64,000 nt of DNA, taken from Fontibacillus panacisegetis (GTDB taxonomy: Bacteria; Bacillota; Bacilli; Paenibacillales; Paenibacillaceae). The notes below the pieces were generated by a model. That model did no database searches and was not told the origin of the DNA. It saw nothing but the letters and a program-made list of their open reading frames with translations. The DNA is taken from positions 267,953 through 331,952 of the forward strand of contig NZ_FNBG01000002.1 of the NCBI RefSeq assembly GCF_900102215.1, given 5' to 3'. Each line of letters begins with the position of its first letter. Position 1 is the first letter of the stretch. The position numbers were made by a program, and so were the translations under genes. Shown here one piece after another: positions 24,198 to 34,135 of the stretch.

Positions 24198-26951
24198 CTA
24201 TTTAAATTTAGCATATTCTACGTTGGCCAAAACCCAAGGTTGTGTTGCAACTTTTTGAGATCCTTCTCCTGAATCAATTACTACGGAACCCGCCACCAAC
24301 TTAAGCTCTTGAAATCCAGATATCACCATTCCATTTGTATTAAACGTAATACTCCCTCTCCCCGGAAATACGATAGTTTGTGGAATGGTACTTTGACCGT
24401 CCATAAAAATTATATTATTCCCAATCTTCAAATCAGTCGTCACATCAATAGTTGTGTTAGAGGTTATGCTACCGCCTCTGATCTCTGCACCATTTATTTT
24501 TGTTGCGTTCATCGTCCCGGCGCTTATTGTCGGCGATTCAATATATGTGGAACCAATTTTTGTGTGCTGAATGTAACTGGGTAATACAGGGATATATGGT
24601 TGATTTGATACCTGCCCCCAGCTTATCGTCGCATTAGGCCCCATTCTCACATTTCCGCCTACTACCAGATCTTCAATGGCGGATACCTTTATTTTGTCAT
24701 CGGTCGTGAGAACATCCTTGCCTTTGACTTTCAAGCCTTGGGCATCGATTTCTCCGCGTATGACAAGGTTTCCCTTGGATACATCATAGAATAACTCTTT
24801 AACCCATTGTCCTGATGTATATTTTTCAAAGGAAAAGCCTTCTGTAGCGTTTAATTTTGTTCGCACCAAATTGTTATTTGTAGTGATGACCAGGCCATTG
24901 GCTGTGTCAATGACTACCCCATTATACGCCCGTCCCATCTGAACCAAGCCATCTTTAAACTGTGGATCTAGCTGATTGGCTGGCAGCCCCCCTTCAATCG
25001 TAAGCGCAAGCCCCATGATTTTGACACCGGTCTGATTTACACTAAAGGTCTTGTTACCGGCCGCATCCGTTGCATCGATCTGCAGATTAACCCCGGCTAA
25101 AAGCTTTCCCATTACTCGCTCAGCTACGATCCGATCCGGTAAAATAGCTGTCTTCCAGCTGTTACCGCCATCCTGTGTAAGAGCAATTTGCCCGTGCTGC
25201 ATCACAATGTATTTGTCAGGATCGTTAGGATCTTTAATCAGAATCCCTTTACGGCTGATCTCCACCGATTCATTTACCCCGGCTACGATATCCCTTTCAA
25301 CAGCATTCCAGGTATTATCAATAACCGAAGCAACTTCGTTAGCTGTCGTTGTGGCGTCATCCCATTTTGTTCTGCTCATATCGACTACATTGGATGAATG
25401 CACTGATTTATATAGATTTTGTAAAAAGCGATCCTCGTCAGTCAATAGTTCCTTGGCATTGGATACCGTAACATCAATCGATGATTCCTCATAATCAAAC
25501 TCTATTTCTGTGACATTTGCCCTCATGCTGATCCCGAGCTTCTCGTGCTCAACTGTAATCATATCGCCGACCACAAGCTTGTTCCACTGATGCTGTTCAG
25601 TCAATATTTCAAAAAAATTAATGAGCGATACCTTGGCTACAAGCTTGGGCTCTCTAAGCTTCTCAAATTCTCTTTTCCCATCCTCAAGGAGATCCATCGG
25701 ATCATCATAGATGTCGCTGGAAAATTCCTTTTCAATAATAAATGCATTTAGCTCTTTTAATTCATCGGCCGTAAAATTGTTTTCCATGTTCAGTTGATCC
25801 TTCAAGGCCTTAATGGACTGTTCTGTAACACTGATTTCCTGACTTAATGAGTCTATTTGAGCCTGCTTTTGGGTCAGTTCACTTGACTTGTTCTTTTTCT
25901 GTTGAATAAGATCACTAGTTGATTGACCTGTTCCGTTAGCCGTATCCAGATTGTCTTCAATGACCAGAAGCTGTGTATACAACACTGCATACTCATTTTC
26001 TTTTACACTAAGATCTGCTTCCATATTACTCTTTTGAGTTAACAAAGCCTGGAATGAACTGGATTTAGAGTTCACTAACGTTTCGTATTGAATCAGCTTA
26101 ATGCATAGATTATCGCTTAAATAATCACTATGTGAAATAATATGGCCTTGACTGTCCTGCTGAAAAGGATACATAAAATACGAAAAATCCTGAATAAAAT
26201 TCGTTCCCAACGGGTTCACCGATTGTATGGAAAGTCCGTCTTTGCCAAATAGCTTCAAACGAGTACAAAACTCATCGAAATTTGCTTCTTGCGTCACATC
26301 CTCCATCAGCCTGCCAAATGAAGTGCGGAAGCCTTTATTTTGACCAAAATGCTCAGGATCATAGAAGCTGATTTGCCTGTTGTTCGTATCCCACACAATA
26401 AGAGAATGAAAGGTCGTCGCCAGCTTTTGAACACCTTCAAGAACGGAGCCGCTATGCTCAAAGGATCGATATTTTAAATCAAATTGCACATCAATGTAGC
26501 CAATGTTCCAAATACTTTGTTTCAATAGATCCCTGAGTATCGCAGTAATATTATATGATTCGACACTGTAATCCTTGATTAATTTTGAATTGAGCTCATA
26601 GCCTAAGCTAAAGCATTGCACAAATACGGAGTCTCTATCATTAGAAGACTTTTCAATTTTATCGATAATATAATATTCCTTGTAGCTCCCCTTCTCAAAA
26701 CGAAGTAAAAAACGGGGCCTCACAGAATCAAGATGAGTATTTTTCTTCAAAATACCGCCCAAGCCTGTAATATATAAAGGAAGCTCAAAGGATAGTTCAT
26801 TTATATTTCCTAAACTGACTGTTTGCTTGATATGAAATGCCTCCGCAAGCTTGTGGTACGTTGATCTTCGTAAATCCGGTTTACATAAAAACAGCTTTGG
26901 TTTAATTAATTCTGTATCCATAATAAGCTCTGTATTCATTAAGTCGATCAC
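24198..26951 (-). CDS. Module 2 tail-associated protein Tal (prophage tail endopeptidase family)
   Basis: 917 residues; GTG start with GAGGTG five bases upstream. Residues ~1-290 form the hub-like fold of siphovirus Tal (FLCKPDLRRSTYHKLAEAFH, IDKIEKSSNDRDSVFVQCFS). Residues ~285-395 are a coiled coil (LTQKSNMEADLSVKENEYAV). A conserved tail region follows (WNKLVVGDMITVEHEKLGIS, EDRFLQNLYKSV), then beta-structured fibre repeats. The last ~90 residues are the tip that is duplicated in the orphan fragment at 22848. Tal sits at the end of non-contractile tails below Dit and contacts the cell surface. Confidence 0.88.
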   Translation of the reverse strand: MIDLMNTELIMDTELIKPKLFLCKPDLRRSTYHKLAEAFHIKQTVSLGNINELSFELPLYITGLGGILKKNTHLDSVRPRFLLRFEKGSYKEYYIIDKIEKSSNDRDSVFVQCFSLGYELNSKLIKDYSVESYNITAILRDLLKQSIWNIGYIDVQFDLKYRSFEHSGSVLEGVQKLATTFHSLIVWDTNNRQISFYDPEHFGQNKGFRTSFGRLMEDVTQEANFDEFCTRLKLFGKDGLSIQSVNPLGTNFIQDFSYFMYPFQQDSQGHIISHSDYLSDNLCIKLIQYETLVNSKSSSFQALLTQKSNMEADLSVKENEYAVLYTQLLVIEDNLDTANGTGQSTSDLIQQKKNKSSELTQKQAQIDSLSQEISVTEQSIKALKDQLNMENNFTADELKELNAFIIEKEFSSDIYDDPMDLLEDGKREFEKLREPKLVAKVSLINFFEILTEQHQWNKLVVGDMITVEHEKLGISMRANVTEIEFDYEESSIDVTVSNAKELLTDEDRFLQNLYKSVHSSNVVDMSRTKWDDATTTANEVASVIDNTWNAVERDIVAGVNESVEISRKGILIKDPNDPDKYIVMQHGQIALTQDGGNSWKTAILPDRIVAERVMGKLLAGVNLQIDATDAAGNKTFSVNQTGVKIMGLALTIEGGLPANQLDPQFKDGLVQMGRAYNGVVIDTANGLVITTNNNLVRTKLNATEGFSFEKYTSGQWVKELFYDVSKGNLVIRGEIDAQGLKVKGKDVLTTDDKIKVSAIEDLVVGGNVRMGPNATISWGQVSNQPYIPVLPSYIQHTKIGSTYIESPTISAGTMNATKINGAEIRGGSITSNTTIDVTTDLKIGNNIIFMDGQSTIPQTIVFPGRGSITFNTNGMVISGFQELKLVAGSVVIDSGEGSQKVATQPWVLANVEYAKFK

Positions 26952-26961
26952 ATTCTCACCT

Positions 26962-27741
26962 CTATCCTACATATCTAAACTGGTATTTCCATTTCAATTG
27001 GCAATCTCCATAGACTTTAAAATAATTAGCGCCCTCGACTAAACATGGAAAATCACCATATGCATCGTCAAAATGATAAGTAAGCGGAATATTGGAAACA
27101 ATCTCCTCTTGCTCTGAATAAATGATAAGCTCCTCATCCGCCCGTAAATTTACTATTCGAAAGGTTTTTCCTTGATTCGACAAATTTACAATGGATAGCT
27201 CACCATCTCCGATCTTGCGAATCGACAAAACGGGCTTACATGTCATGTTCCCTTTATTTTCAATCATTAATTTGCTTCCCGAAGAAGAGTTTCTTGAAAA
27301 ATCGTACAGATCGGACTCATAAACAGGAGAGTAAGTATATGGGCTCATGCTTCTCATTTGAATTTGTACAGTGCCTTGCTTCAAACAATTATGCAGCAGT
27401 TTGGCCTCCCCAGTATAAAGAGTGTAATACCACTTATCCAAATGATCTGAAAAATAAAGCGGTTTATAGTAAGGTTGATTACCTAACCAGTTAGCTACTT
27501 TGTTCAACTGTTCATTGTCAAAATGCTCTGTAAAAGCAAAATTCAGTGACAGAGTGAACGGTTTTCGTTCTGTTTCAATAAAATAAGGGGTGTCTCTGCC
27601 GCGAACAGTAATTTCTTTAAGATTCTGCTCAGGAAGAAAAGGTTGCTCCTGCATTCCTGTGCTCATATTGACATTAATTAAGCCCATTTCATCACTTCGA
27701 ATTCCGTCATATACAAAATGTAAGCTTTCAGCAATTGTCAT
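26962..27741 (-). CDS. Module 2 distal tail protein Dit
   Basis: About 259 residues; ATG at 27741 with GAGGTG upstream. The sequence SLHFVYDGIRSDEMGLINVN and the pattern RDTPYFIETERKPFTLSLNF belong to the phage tail family that includes SPP1 Dit (gp19.1). The C-terminal galectin-like part ends GDCQLKWKYQFRYVG. It forms the ring joining tube to Tal in siphovirus tails. The order tape measure - Dit - Tal is diagnostic of a non-contractile tail, in contrast to module 1. Confidence 0.88.
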   Translation of the reverse strand: MTIAESLHFVYDGIRSDEMGLINVNMSTGMQEQPFLPEQNLKEITVRGRDTPYFIETERKPFTLSLNFAFTEHFDNEQLNKVANWLGNQPYYKPLYFSDHLDKWYYTLYTGEAKLLHNCLKQGTVQIQMRSMSPYTYSPVYESDLYDFSRNSSSGSKLMIENKGNMTCKPVLSIRKIGDGELSIVNLSNQGKTFRIVNLRADEELIIYSEQEEIVSNIPLTYHFDDAYGDFPCLVEGANYFKVYGDCQLKWKYQFRYVG

Positions 27742-27770
27742 TGATTTCACCTCAAATAAAAGAGATAATT

Positions 27771-30700
27771 TTAAATCCCTGATTTTTTAAAATTTTTCTG
27801 AATAATGCTAAAGAATGTATTAGCTCCTTCTTCATTGCCCTGCAGCTTGTCTATCGTGATATACATATTCACATCTCCACCAGGCACAGCAGCTGCGGGA
27901 GCAGAAATATTCATGAATGAAGAAGTAATATTCTTGATTCCTTTGAATATGCTTCGTGTAACGTCCACAGCAGTAAGCAAATTTGCTGTATCTGTCTTGT
28001 TAAGTATTAATTCTTTCTCATGAGCAAGTAGGAACTTACCCTCTGTGTAAGCCGGCGTCATTCCACCAGACTCAGCCGAAAATGGTTTCATTTTTTGTAA
28101 CTCATCAAAGCTACCATCAGGAAAATGATAAGTTTTACGATAAGCATCGTTTTCAGCCTGTAATTTTTTAAAACTCTTCTCCATCTGTTTGTACTCTGCT
28201 GAATTTTTATTATCCATAGTAGACATTTTCTTTCTAATCTTTTCAGCTTCATCTTTATTTTCCAAATAGGATTTCCATGCCGATTGTGCTGATGCACCAG
28301 TAGTTCCAGCATTCAAAGCTGGACTCTGATCTAATTTTAAGCTATCCTGCTGATATTCAAATTCCAAATTCTCTAACAGCCTCGTACCAAGAATTTCAGC
28401 AGATGTTCCTACATTTAGCATTTGATCTTGTAAAAACTGAAAAAACACTCCGTACTCACCTTTAATCTCATTAATACGACTTGCAACAATGATAGCATCA
28501 TTACTAAGCAAGTCTTGCTTCATCTGATAAAACACCTTCTCATCTTCAAGCATACCTTTGTAGAGTTGTTCTTTTTCTTCCTTTTCTTTCTCCCATTTAT
28601 CAATTAAACCATTATGATACTCGTCTTCAAGATCCTTCTGAACTCCTATTTGCTCTTTTTTATCTTCTAATTGGTCAGAGAGGTTTTCTTTTCTTAGCTC
28701 CCTTTCCCTATCCTGTCTAAAATTACTGATCTCTTCATCCTTATTAATCAACTGCTCATCCAGTGACTTTCTTTTTGCTTTGGCTTCATATGAATCGTCC
28801 AATGCTAAAGTATTGATTTGATTGACAATATCCTGCCGCTCTTTCAATTTCTTATTAAGATCTTTATCATAATCAACAGATGAAAATTCACGATCCATTT
28901 GTTTAAGCTGCGCATTGATGACTTTCTCGAACAACTCCAGCTCATCATCCAAGTTTTTCATTGACTCTTTATGCCGTTCATCTTCCAATTGTTTGCTCTT
29001 TTCGATTTCTGCAAGCTCAAGCTCCCGCTTCTTCTCAAGCATCTTCTTATAATTAGAAATAACCGAATCAGCATAAGATTCGTTAATATCACGAATGGAT
29101 TGTGAATATTCGTAGTTATCCAGAGTCAATTGCTCCAGCTTATCTTGCAAATCAGCCTTAACTTTAACAGAAAGCTGTTCATCTTCTAATTGTTGTGAAA
29201 TGTAAGCAATGGCTTCTTTATTTACTGCAATTTGATCTTTGGTAAGGGCCACCTGATTATAAAGCTCTTTAGAATATTCAGATGAGCCTTCACTGTACTC
29301 CAGCATTTTGTTACGTGATAACTGAAGCTGATATTCTCCATCTAATATTTTATTGGAAAATTTCTCAAGATCACTATTAACTAATTTGATTCGTTTAGAC
29401 TGTATTTCTTGTGTAATCTCATCGGCACTTTGACCAAGTTCAAAAAGCATTGCATCCAAATCGTCGGATTCAATGTTAAATTCCTTCATGGATGCTTCGA
29501 TTGCATCAGCCTTAGCACTAAGAAGTTCACGTTTATTTAATAAAATGTCGATTTGCTTACTCTCTTCAAATCGATACTTATCAGAATCTTCTGTGAATTT
29601 CATTTGCGTTGCCTTAGACTTTTCCAGCAATCCGTCCTGAGTTCGAATTTTCTTATCAAAGGTAGCATTATTACTGTTAATAGTATCCAAATTATTAAGA
29701 TAAATTTGGTTATCGGTAGCAAGCCACTCTTGTGATTTATCTTTATAATTATTATCATTACTTCCAGTTTTCCCGGAAGATCCTTTATAATTCGGGGATA
29801 CCGCCCCAACAATCCGTTTTGCGCTTAAGTATCTTGAAGACCAATAATTGCTGGTTAAGTCCGCCTCTTTAAGCCCATTATTAGTTCCCATCTGAATAAA
29901 CTTATTATTTCCCATAGAAATTCCTACGTGTGAAACGTTTTTTTTCCCAGATCCATCGTTAAAAAACACCAAATCTCCAGGCTGTAAATCCTTTTTATCA
30001 ATGGATTGGCCTACCTTAGCTTGCTGTGCTGAAGTTCGAGGAAGCTTGATATTCAGAAACTCCTTGAACATTTCCTGAACAAATTGAGAGCAATCAGAAA
30101 TCGCACCATTAACAAACTGTTCATATGTTCCTTTATATTCACCAGAGACTTTCGCATATGCGAATTTACCTTGAAGACCAACCGCCTCATTAAGCATGGC
30201 TGAAACCCCAGAATTTGATACTGAAGCAGTTCCATTATTGACGGCATGAACTTGATCCGGGATATAAGTTGAATTACTATTATTTTTTGTATCTTGCTCA
30301 ATCAGCTTCTTCTTTTGCTCGAGGAGCCTATTCTCCTCCAATAATGAATCCCGATACTTTTGTGATGATTTAGCATATCGTTCCCTCTTATGGGCATTCC
30401 TATTAATAGCATCATCAACGGCTAATAGCTTCTTTTGAAGTTCAGACAATTGCTCACTAACTGATTCCGCACTAGATCCTAAATCCTCTTCTAAGCTTTT
30501 CCCAACTGTTTTCAAGGATTCTTCTAATATTGCTGAATTTTTAAAGAGCTCAATAAAACTATCAATAAGCTCTTGCCCTTCCTTTTTATTAAATTGATTT
30601 ATTTTGTAAAGCCATATGCTTCCTGGATCCGTACCCTCTAAACCTATATTAGTATCATCTAATTTTTCTCTGGCTTCTATTGCATCTTCAAGAGAATCTA

Positions 30701-32690
30701 TCGCATTTAATTCAATTCCATAGGCCAGAAGCTTTTGAGTTAAAACTTGATTGGCTGCTATCAGATCATCTTTTCTTGCTCTTGTTAAATCTTTTAAAGC
30801 TTGTATTTGCTCTGTACGCTGCTTCTCAGCCAAATCAGTGTTTAGCTTGATAATTCCATTTTCAACGTAAAATAGATCAATCAATGATTGATCTTCTTTG
30901 ATTAGTTTAGCTACTTTCTCTGCATTCAATCCTTTTTCAGAGGAATTCTCATTCAACAGGTGGTTATATATAGAAATTTTTTCTGCAGCCTTTTCATAGG
31001 AAGATTGGATGTCTTCAATCGCATCCTGCATAGAAAATGCTTTTTGATCTACATCAGGGAATTGGGCAAGAATCTTACCCATAAAATCATTAGAAACTGT
31101 CTTCCCATTTGTAACAGATTCAATTAACTCTTCTACCTGTAAACGGATGGCCTGAATTTTGGTATTATCTGTAGTCGATGGGTTTTGATCGAATTGATTA
31201 ACTAAATCATGATATGAAGTAATCAATTCCTCTAGGTTACCTGAGACCATACCGTTAATTATTTCTTCAAGCTGATCCTCCTGTTCCATTACAGTGGATC
31301 CATTTCCTGAGATAGAGTTCACAATTTCCTGAATAAACGAACGCTGAGTGTCCGAAATTTGCGTTCCATTTTCTATCAAACTATTTACGTAGTTATTGGT
31401 GCTTGCGTTTAAGGTTTCTTTTCGATCAAATAAGCTTGTATTTAACTGAGTAGTGGACTCGTCCAATTTGACTTTCAGTTCAGCTAATTCTTGATTATAA
31501 GCCTCTAACAATTTTTGGGGAGTATAAGAATGCTCTGACAATAATTTTTGATCCCAGAATTTATCTGATCTTGATAAATTCCCATATTCAGATACTATTT
31601 CACCTGTGTACATAAGCTGGTCAGAGGATACTTTCCCTGATTTAATATCTTCTTCCAGCTTTTCAATTTGTTTTTTGGTGTTTCCAACACGTTCTGTATA
31701 TTCACTAACATCTTCTTGTGCATTTTTGATTTCTTTGGTGTTCTTTGAATCTTTTGCAATTAATTTTGAACGATTGAGCTGTTCCTCCATTTGAATCTGT
31801 TTCTCTAAAGCTGCTGTCCTCTCATTTATGGAAGAAATGGAATCCGAATACGCTCTTCCTTCCGCATCTATTTTGTTGGCAGCAACCCCGTATTGTTCAA
31901 CTAATTGTGTCTGAATATCCAGTAAACGCTGTTTTCCCTCAGTATTTAAATCCCCTCTATCATCCATTTGCAGAAGAGATTCCATTTCCGTTTTTAATTC
32001 AATAATGGATTGCTTTTGTTCCCGAAGAGATTCTATCTGACTATAGTTAATTTTAACTGCTTCAGCTGATTCTCTTCGAGATTTTGCAATAGCCTCAACC
32101 ATTGCAGAAAGAGCCCAGGTGACTCCACTAATAGCAAGGGATAGTCCCATAGACATCGCACCTTGCAGAGCAATCGTAGCTAATCTTGCAGATGCAGCGG
32201 AACCTGTATATAAATTAGTAAACCATGATAATGATTCAAATCGCAATCCGGCTTGGGCGACCTTTAAGGATAATGATTGTATTATGTCCTCGTTCTTAAC
32301 AATGCTGTCTGCTGTACCTCGAAACCCACCCTCGATATCTTTTCCTGCCTGATCAGCCAGACTCTTCAGAGATGAAGAATCCGTCTTGGTTGAGCTACTC
32401 GCTTTTGAGCCTGCAGCAGGCAAATCTTCTATACTTTTCTTTAAGGATTGAACAGATTTGATTTGCCTGTTGAGTTCAACCGTTCCTTCTGCTATAGCTT
32501 CATTCATTGACTTAATCACGTTAAGAAAATGGTTAGCGGAGCGAGTATAGCTATCATTCATCTTGATTTCAATTAGCAGCTTTTGCAGTGCAGGGTGCTT
32601 GGCGAGAGCTTTAAGATTTGAATTTATAGTCTTGATTGAATTTTCTGTATCTAGCCCTGCTGTAATCAACATTTTCAAATTATTAGACAT
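27771..32690 (-). CDS. Module 2 long tape-measure protein with NlpC/P60 domain
   Basis: About 1639 residues; the second ATG (32690) is better spaced from AAGGAG. It is mostly long coiled coil (residues ~210-820, ~990-1430) with a hydrophobic segment near 160-200 (AMSMGLSLAISGVTWALSAM). Residues ~845-970 form an NlpC/P60 cysteine peptidase (DCSQFVQEMFKEF with the nucleophile Cys; NVSHVGISMGNNKF with His). Hydrolase domains in tape measures help pierce peptidoglycan. At ~1.5 angstrom per residue the predicted tail is ~245 nm, about 2.8 times that of module 1. The gene is visibly AT-richer than the metabolic cluster. Confidence 0.92.
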   Translation of the reverse strand: MSNNLKMLITAGLDTENSIKTINSNLKALAKHPALQKLLIEIKMNDSYTRSANHFLNVIKSMNEAIAEGTVELNRQIKSVQSLKKSIEDLPAAGSKASSSTKTDSSSLKSLADQAGKDIEGGFRGTADSIVKNEDIIQSLSLKVAQAGLRFESLSWFTNLYTGSAASARLATIALQGAMSMGLSLAISGVTWALSAMVEAIAKSRRESAEAVKINYSQIESLREQKQSIIELKTEMESLLQMDDRGDLNTEGKQRLLDIQTQLVEQYGVAANKIDAEGRAYSDSISSINERTAALEKQIQMEEQLNRSKLIAKDSKNTKEIKNAQEDVSEYTERVGNTKKQIEKLEEDIKSGKVSSDQLMYTGEIVSEYGNLSRSDKFWDQKLLSEHSYTPQKLLEAYNQELAELKVKLDESTTQLNTSLFDRKETLNASTNNYVNSLIENGTQISDTQRSFIQEIVNSISGNGSTVMEQEDQLEEIINGMVSGNLEELITSYHDLVNQFDQNPSTTDNTKIQAIRLQVEELIESVTNGKTVSNDFMGKILAQFPDVDQKAFSMQDAIEDIQSSYEKAAEKISIYNHLLNENSSEKGLNAEKVAKLIKEDQSLIDLFYVENGIIKLNTDLAEKQRTEQIQALKDLTRARKDDLIAANQVLTQKLLAYGIELNAIDSLEDAIEAREKLDDTNIGLEGTDPGSIWLYKINQFNKKEGQELIDSFIELFKNSAILEESLKTVGKSLEEDLGSSAESVSEQLSELQKKLLAVDDAINRNAHKRERYAKSSQKYRDSLLEENRLLEQKKKLIEQDTKNNSNSTYIPDQVHAVNNGTASVSNSGVSAMLNEAVGLQGKFAYAKVSGEYKGTYEQFVNGAISDCSQFVQEMFKEFLNIKLPRTSAQQAKVGQSIDKKDLQPGDLVFFNDGSGKKNVSHVGISMGNNKFIQMGTNNGLKEADLTSNYWSSRYLSAKRIVGAVSPNYKGSSGKTGSNDNNYKDKSQEWLATDNQIYLNNLDTINSNNATFDKKIRTQDGLLEKSKATQMKFTEDSDKYRFEESKQIDILLNKRELLSAKADAIEASMKEFNIESDDLDAMLFELGQSADEITQEIQSKRIKLVNSDLEKFSNKILDGEYQLQLSRNKMLEYSEGSSEYSKELYNQVALTKDQIAVNKEAIAYISQQLEDEQLSVKVKADLQDKLEQLTLDNYEYSQSIRDINESYADSVISNYKKMLEKKRELELAEIEKSKQLEDERHKESMKNLDDELELFEKVINAQLKQMDREFSSVDYDKDLNKKLKERQDIVNQINTLALDDSYEAKAKRKSLDEQLINKDEEISNFRQDRERELRKENLSDQLEDKKEQIGVQKDLEDEYHNGLIDKWEKEKEEKEQLYKGMLEDEKVFYQMKQDLLSNDAIIVASRINEIKGEYGVFFQFLQDQMLNVGTSAEILGTRLLENLEFEYQQDSLKLDQSPALNAGTTGASAQSAWKSYLENKDEAEKIRKKMSTMDNKNSAEYKQMEKSFKKLQAENDAYRKTYHFPDGSFDELQKMKPFSAESGGMTPAYTEGKFLLAHEKELILNKTDTANLLTAVDVTRSIFKGIKNITSSFMNISAPAAAVPGGDVNMYITIDKLQGNEEGANTFFSIIQKNFKKSGI

Positions 32691-32731
32691 CAGCATTCAC
32701 TCCTTTTCATGAAATTTACAACAATAAAATG

Positions 32732-33178
32732 CTACTCTATTGTTTTCACAACCTGATCAAAATTACTTTGAACAGACTTCAACTTTTCTTCAATCTTAAG
32801 TAACTGCTGAGGAGAAATTGCATCATATACCTCTTTCATAATTCCTGTATCAAGCAAAGTGTTTGTAACGGTAATTAAGCGATTCAGATCATTCGATTTA
32901 GGAATAGGGAGATCTGTAAACTCTCTCAATACCAGAGTATTAAATATCCCCAATGATCCTCTAATTAAATCCTCATCGCCTTCTCCATGCTCTTGCAGCT
33001 CATTTAAAATTGACAAATAAGCTTTAAGTACATTTTCGATCATTGATTCACGAAAAACGACACTTATCGTTACAGCAAACTGACCGCCATAAACAAAAAT
33101 CGTTTTACGTTCATTTAAATTGGATTCCAAACTTTTCAAGCCCGATGCAGTAAGTTTTTTATTCTGATTCTTTGTCAT
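32732..33178 (-). CDS. Module 2 tail assembly chaperone
   Basis: About 148 residues; ATG at 33178 with AGGAG nine bases upstream. It is a helical protein (IENVLKAYLSILNELQEHGE, LTDTGIM-like LLDTGIMKEVYDAISPQQLL) placed between the tube gene and the tape measure. This is the standard position of the tail assembly chaperone. Only 41 bp separate its stop from the tape-measure start, so there is no room for a G/GT-type extension as in module 1. Assignment from position and size. Confidence 0.65.
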   Translation of the reverse strand: MTKNQNKKLTASGLKSLESNLNERKTIFVYGGQFAVTISVVFRESMIENVLKAYLSILNELQEHGEGDEDLIRGSLGIFNTLVLREFTDLPIPKSNDLNRLITVTNTLLDTGIMKEVYDAISPQQLLKIEEKLKSVQSNFDQVVKTIE

Positions 33179-33270
33179 TTTCATTCACTCCTAAAAGGTT
33201 ATTAGTATCTACAAATAGGCCACTCAGTACAGCATTCTTGAAAAAAGAAAGCTCTATAAAATGACCTATA

Positions 33271-33305
33271 AAAAAACGGGAATCAAGCAAGCTTAATTCC
33301 CGTTT
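33271..33305 (-). terminator. Terminator after the module 2 tube gene
   Basis: An inverted repeat around AAACGGGAAT / ATTCCCGTTT is followed by a T-run on the minus strand only if read from the right: the stem lies between the tube stop (33317) and the chaperone. A partial terminator here would give more tube protein than tape measure, as commonly seen in tail operons. Confidence 0.65.
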
Positions 33306-33316
33306 CCAAATATTAT

Positions 33317-34111
33317 TTAGGCAAGAAGCGATTCGTCATATACCGTCATCGTGTAAAGCTCTGTTCCATTAACCGGCTTTAGAATTTCCATAGGAATATC
33401 AAACACGGAAGGGTCACCTGTGGCAGCCATTGTAATGGACCAATTGTCTTCCATCTTCGCTTTATTGATTACAATTTGAGCGGCGTAATCCTTCTCATCG
33501 ACAATGTTGCGGACAAGACAATCCAGAACTACCTTGTAAGTACCTGCAAATTTATCTGACGAAACTGTGATGGTTTTTGCAGAGGTATCTGTTGCGACTT
33601 GATAGTAAGCAACAATTTCAGTACCATTAGCCAGATCTCCAGATTTAAAGCTAATCTCCTTATTAGTCAGGGTATATTTATTTGAGGCTAAATCAGAAGC
33701 AAAACCGATTTCCTCATCATGTGTACCATCAGCATGTAGAGTGTACACACTGATCAATCCGTTAACTGCATTTACAGGAGTAAACTTAAGTGTAGCCTTG
33801 TCACCTTCCACCTTAAGAATTTCCTTCTGGTAAATGCTCTTGGCACCTGGTTTAATGTCATTTCCCGTCATCATCGCAATGACTTCGTTCGTGAACACCG
33901 CATCCTGAAGCGTTACACGTCCTCCTCGGTTACCAGAGAAACCAACAATTTTCGCATTGCCGCGCCCGCCGAGAGAATAAATCGTCTCTGCGGTATTTTC
34001 CAAACCGGAGGTTTTTAAGTTATTAAGTTGAATGCGTGCTTTATTGGTAGTCAAATCATAAAAAGTTGCAAGTGCTACTTCGCGTACTGCCCATACATTT
34101 GGTGTTGTCAT
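33317..34111 (-). CDS. Module 2 major tail tube protein
   Basis: 264 residues; GGAGTGAT before the ATG. The N-terminus (NVWAVREVALATFYDLTTNK) and a beta-rich body are typical of siphovirus tube proteins. An inserted region around residues 100-170 (ILKVEGDKATLKFTPVNAVN ... GTEIVAYYQV) looks like an Ig-like or tube-decorating domain. It differs in sequence from the contractile tube of module 1. A terminator behind it suggests high expression. Confidence 0.8.
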   Translation of the reverse strand: MTTPNVWAVREVALATFYDLTTNKARIQLNNLKTSGLENTAETIYSLGGRGNAKIVGFSGNRGGRVTLQDAVFTNEVIAMMTGNDIKPGAKSIYQKEILKVEGDKATLKFTPVNAVNGLISVYTLHADGTHDEEIGFASDLASNKYTLTNKEISFKSGDLANGTEIVAYYQVATDTSAKTITVSSDKFAGTYKVVLDCLVRNIVDEKDYAAQIVINKAKMEDNWSITMAATGDPSVFDIPMEILKPVNGTELYTMTVYDESLLA

Positions 34112-34135
34112 AAAAAAATCACTCCTATAAATTAA

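Noticed and set aside
32690..32735. Frameshifted chaperone extension in module 2
   Set aside because: Only 41 bp lie between chaperone stop and tape measure, with no slippery heptamer at the stop.
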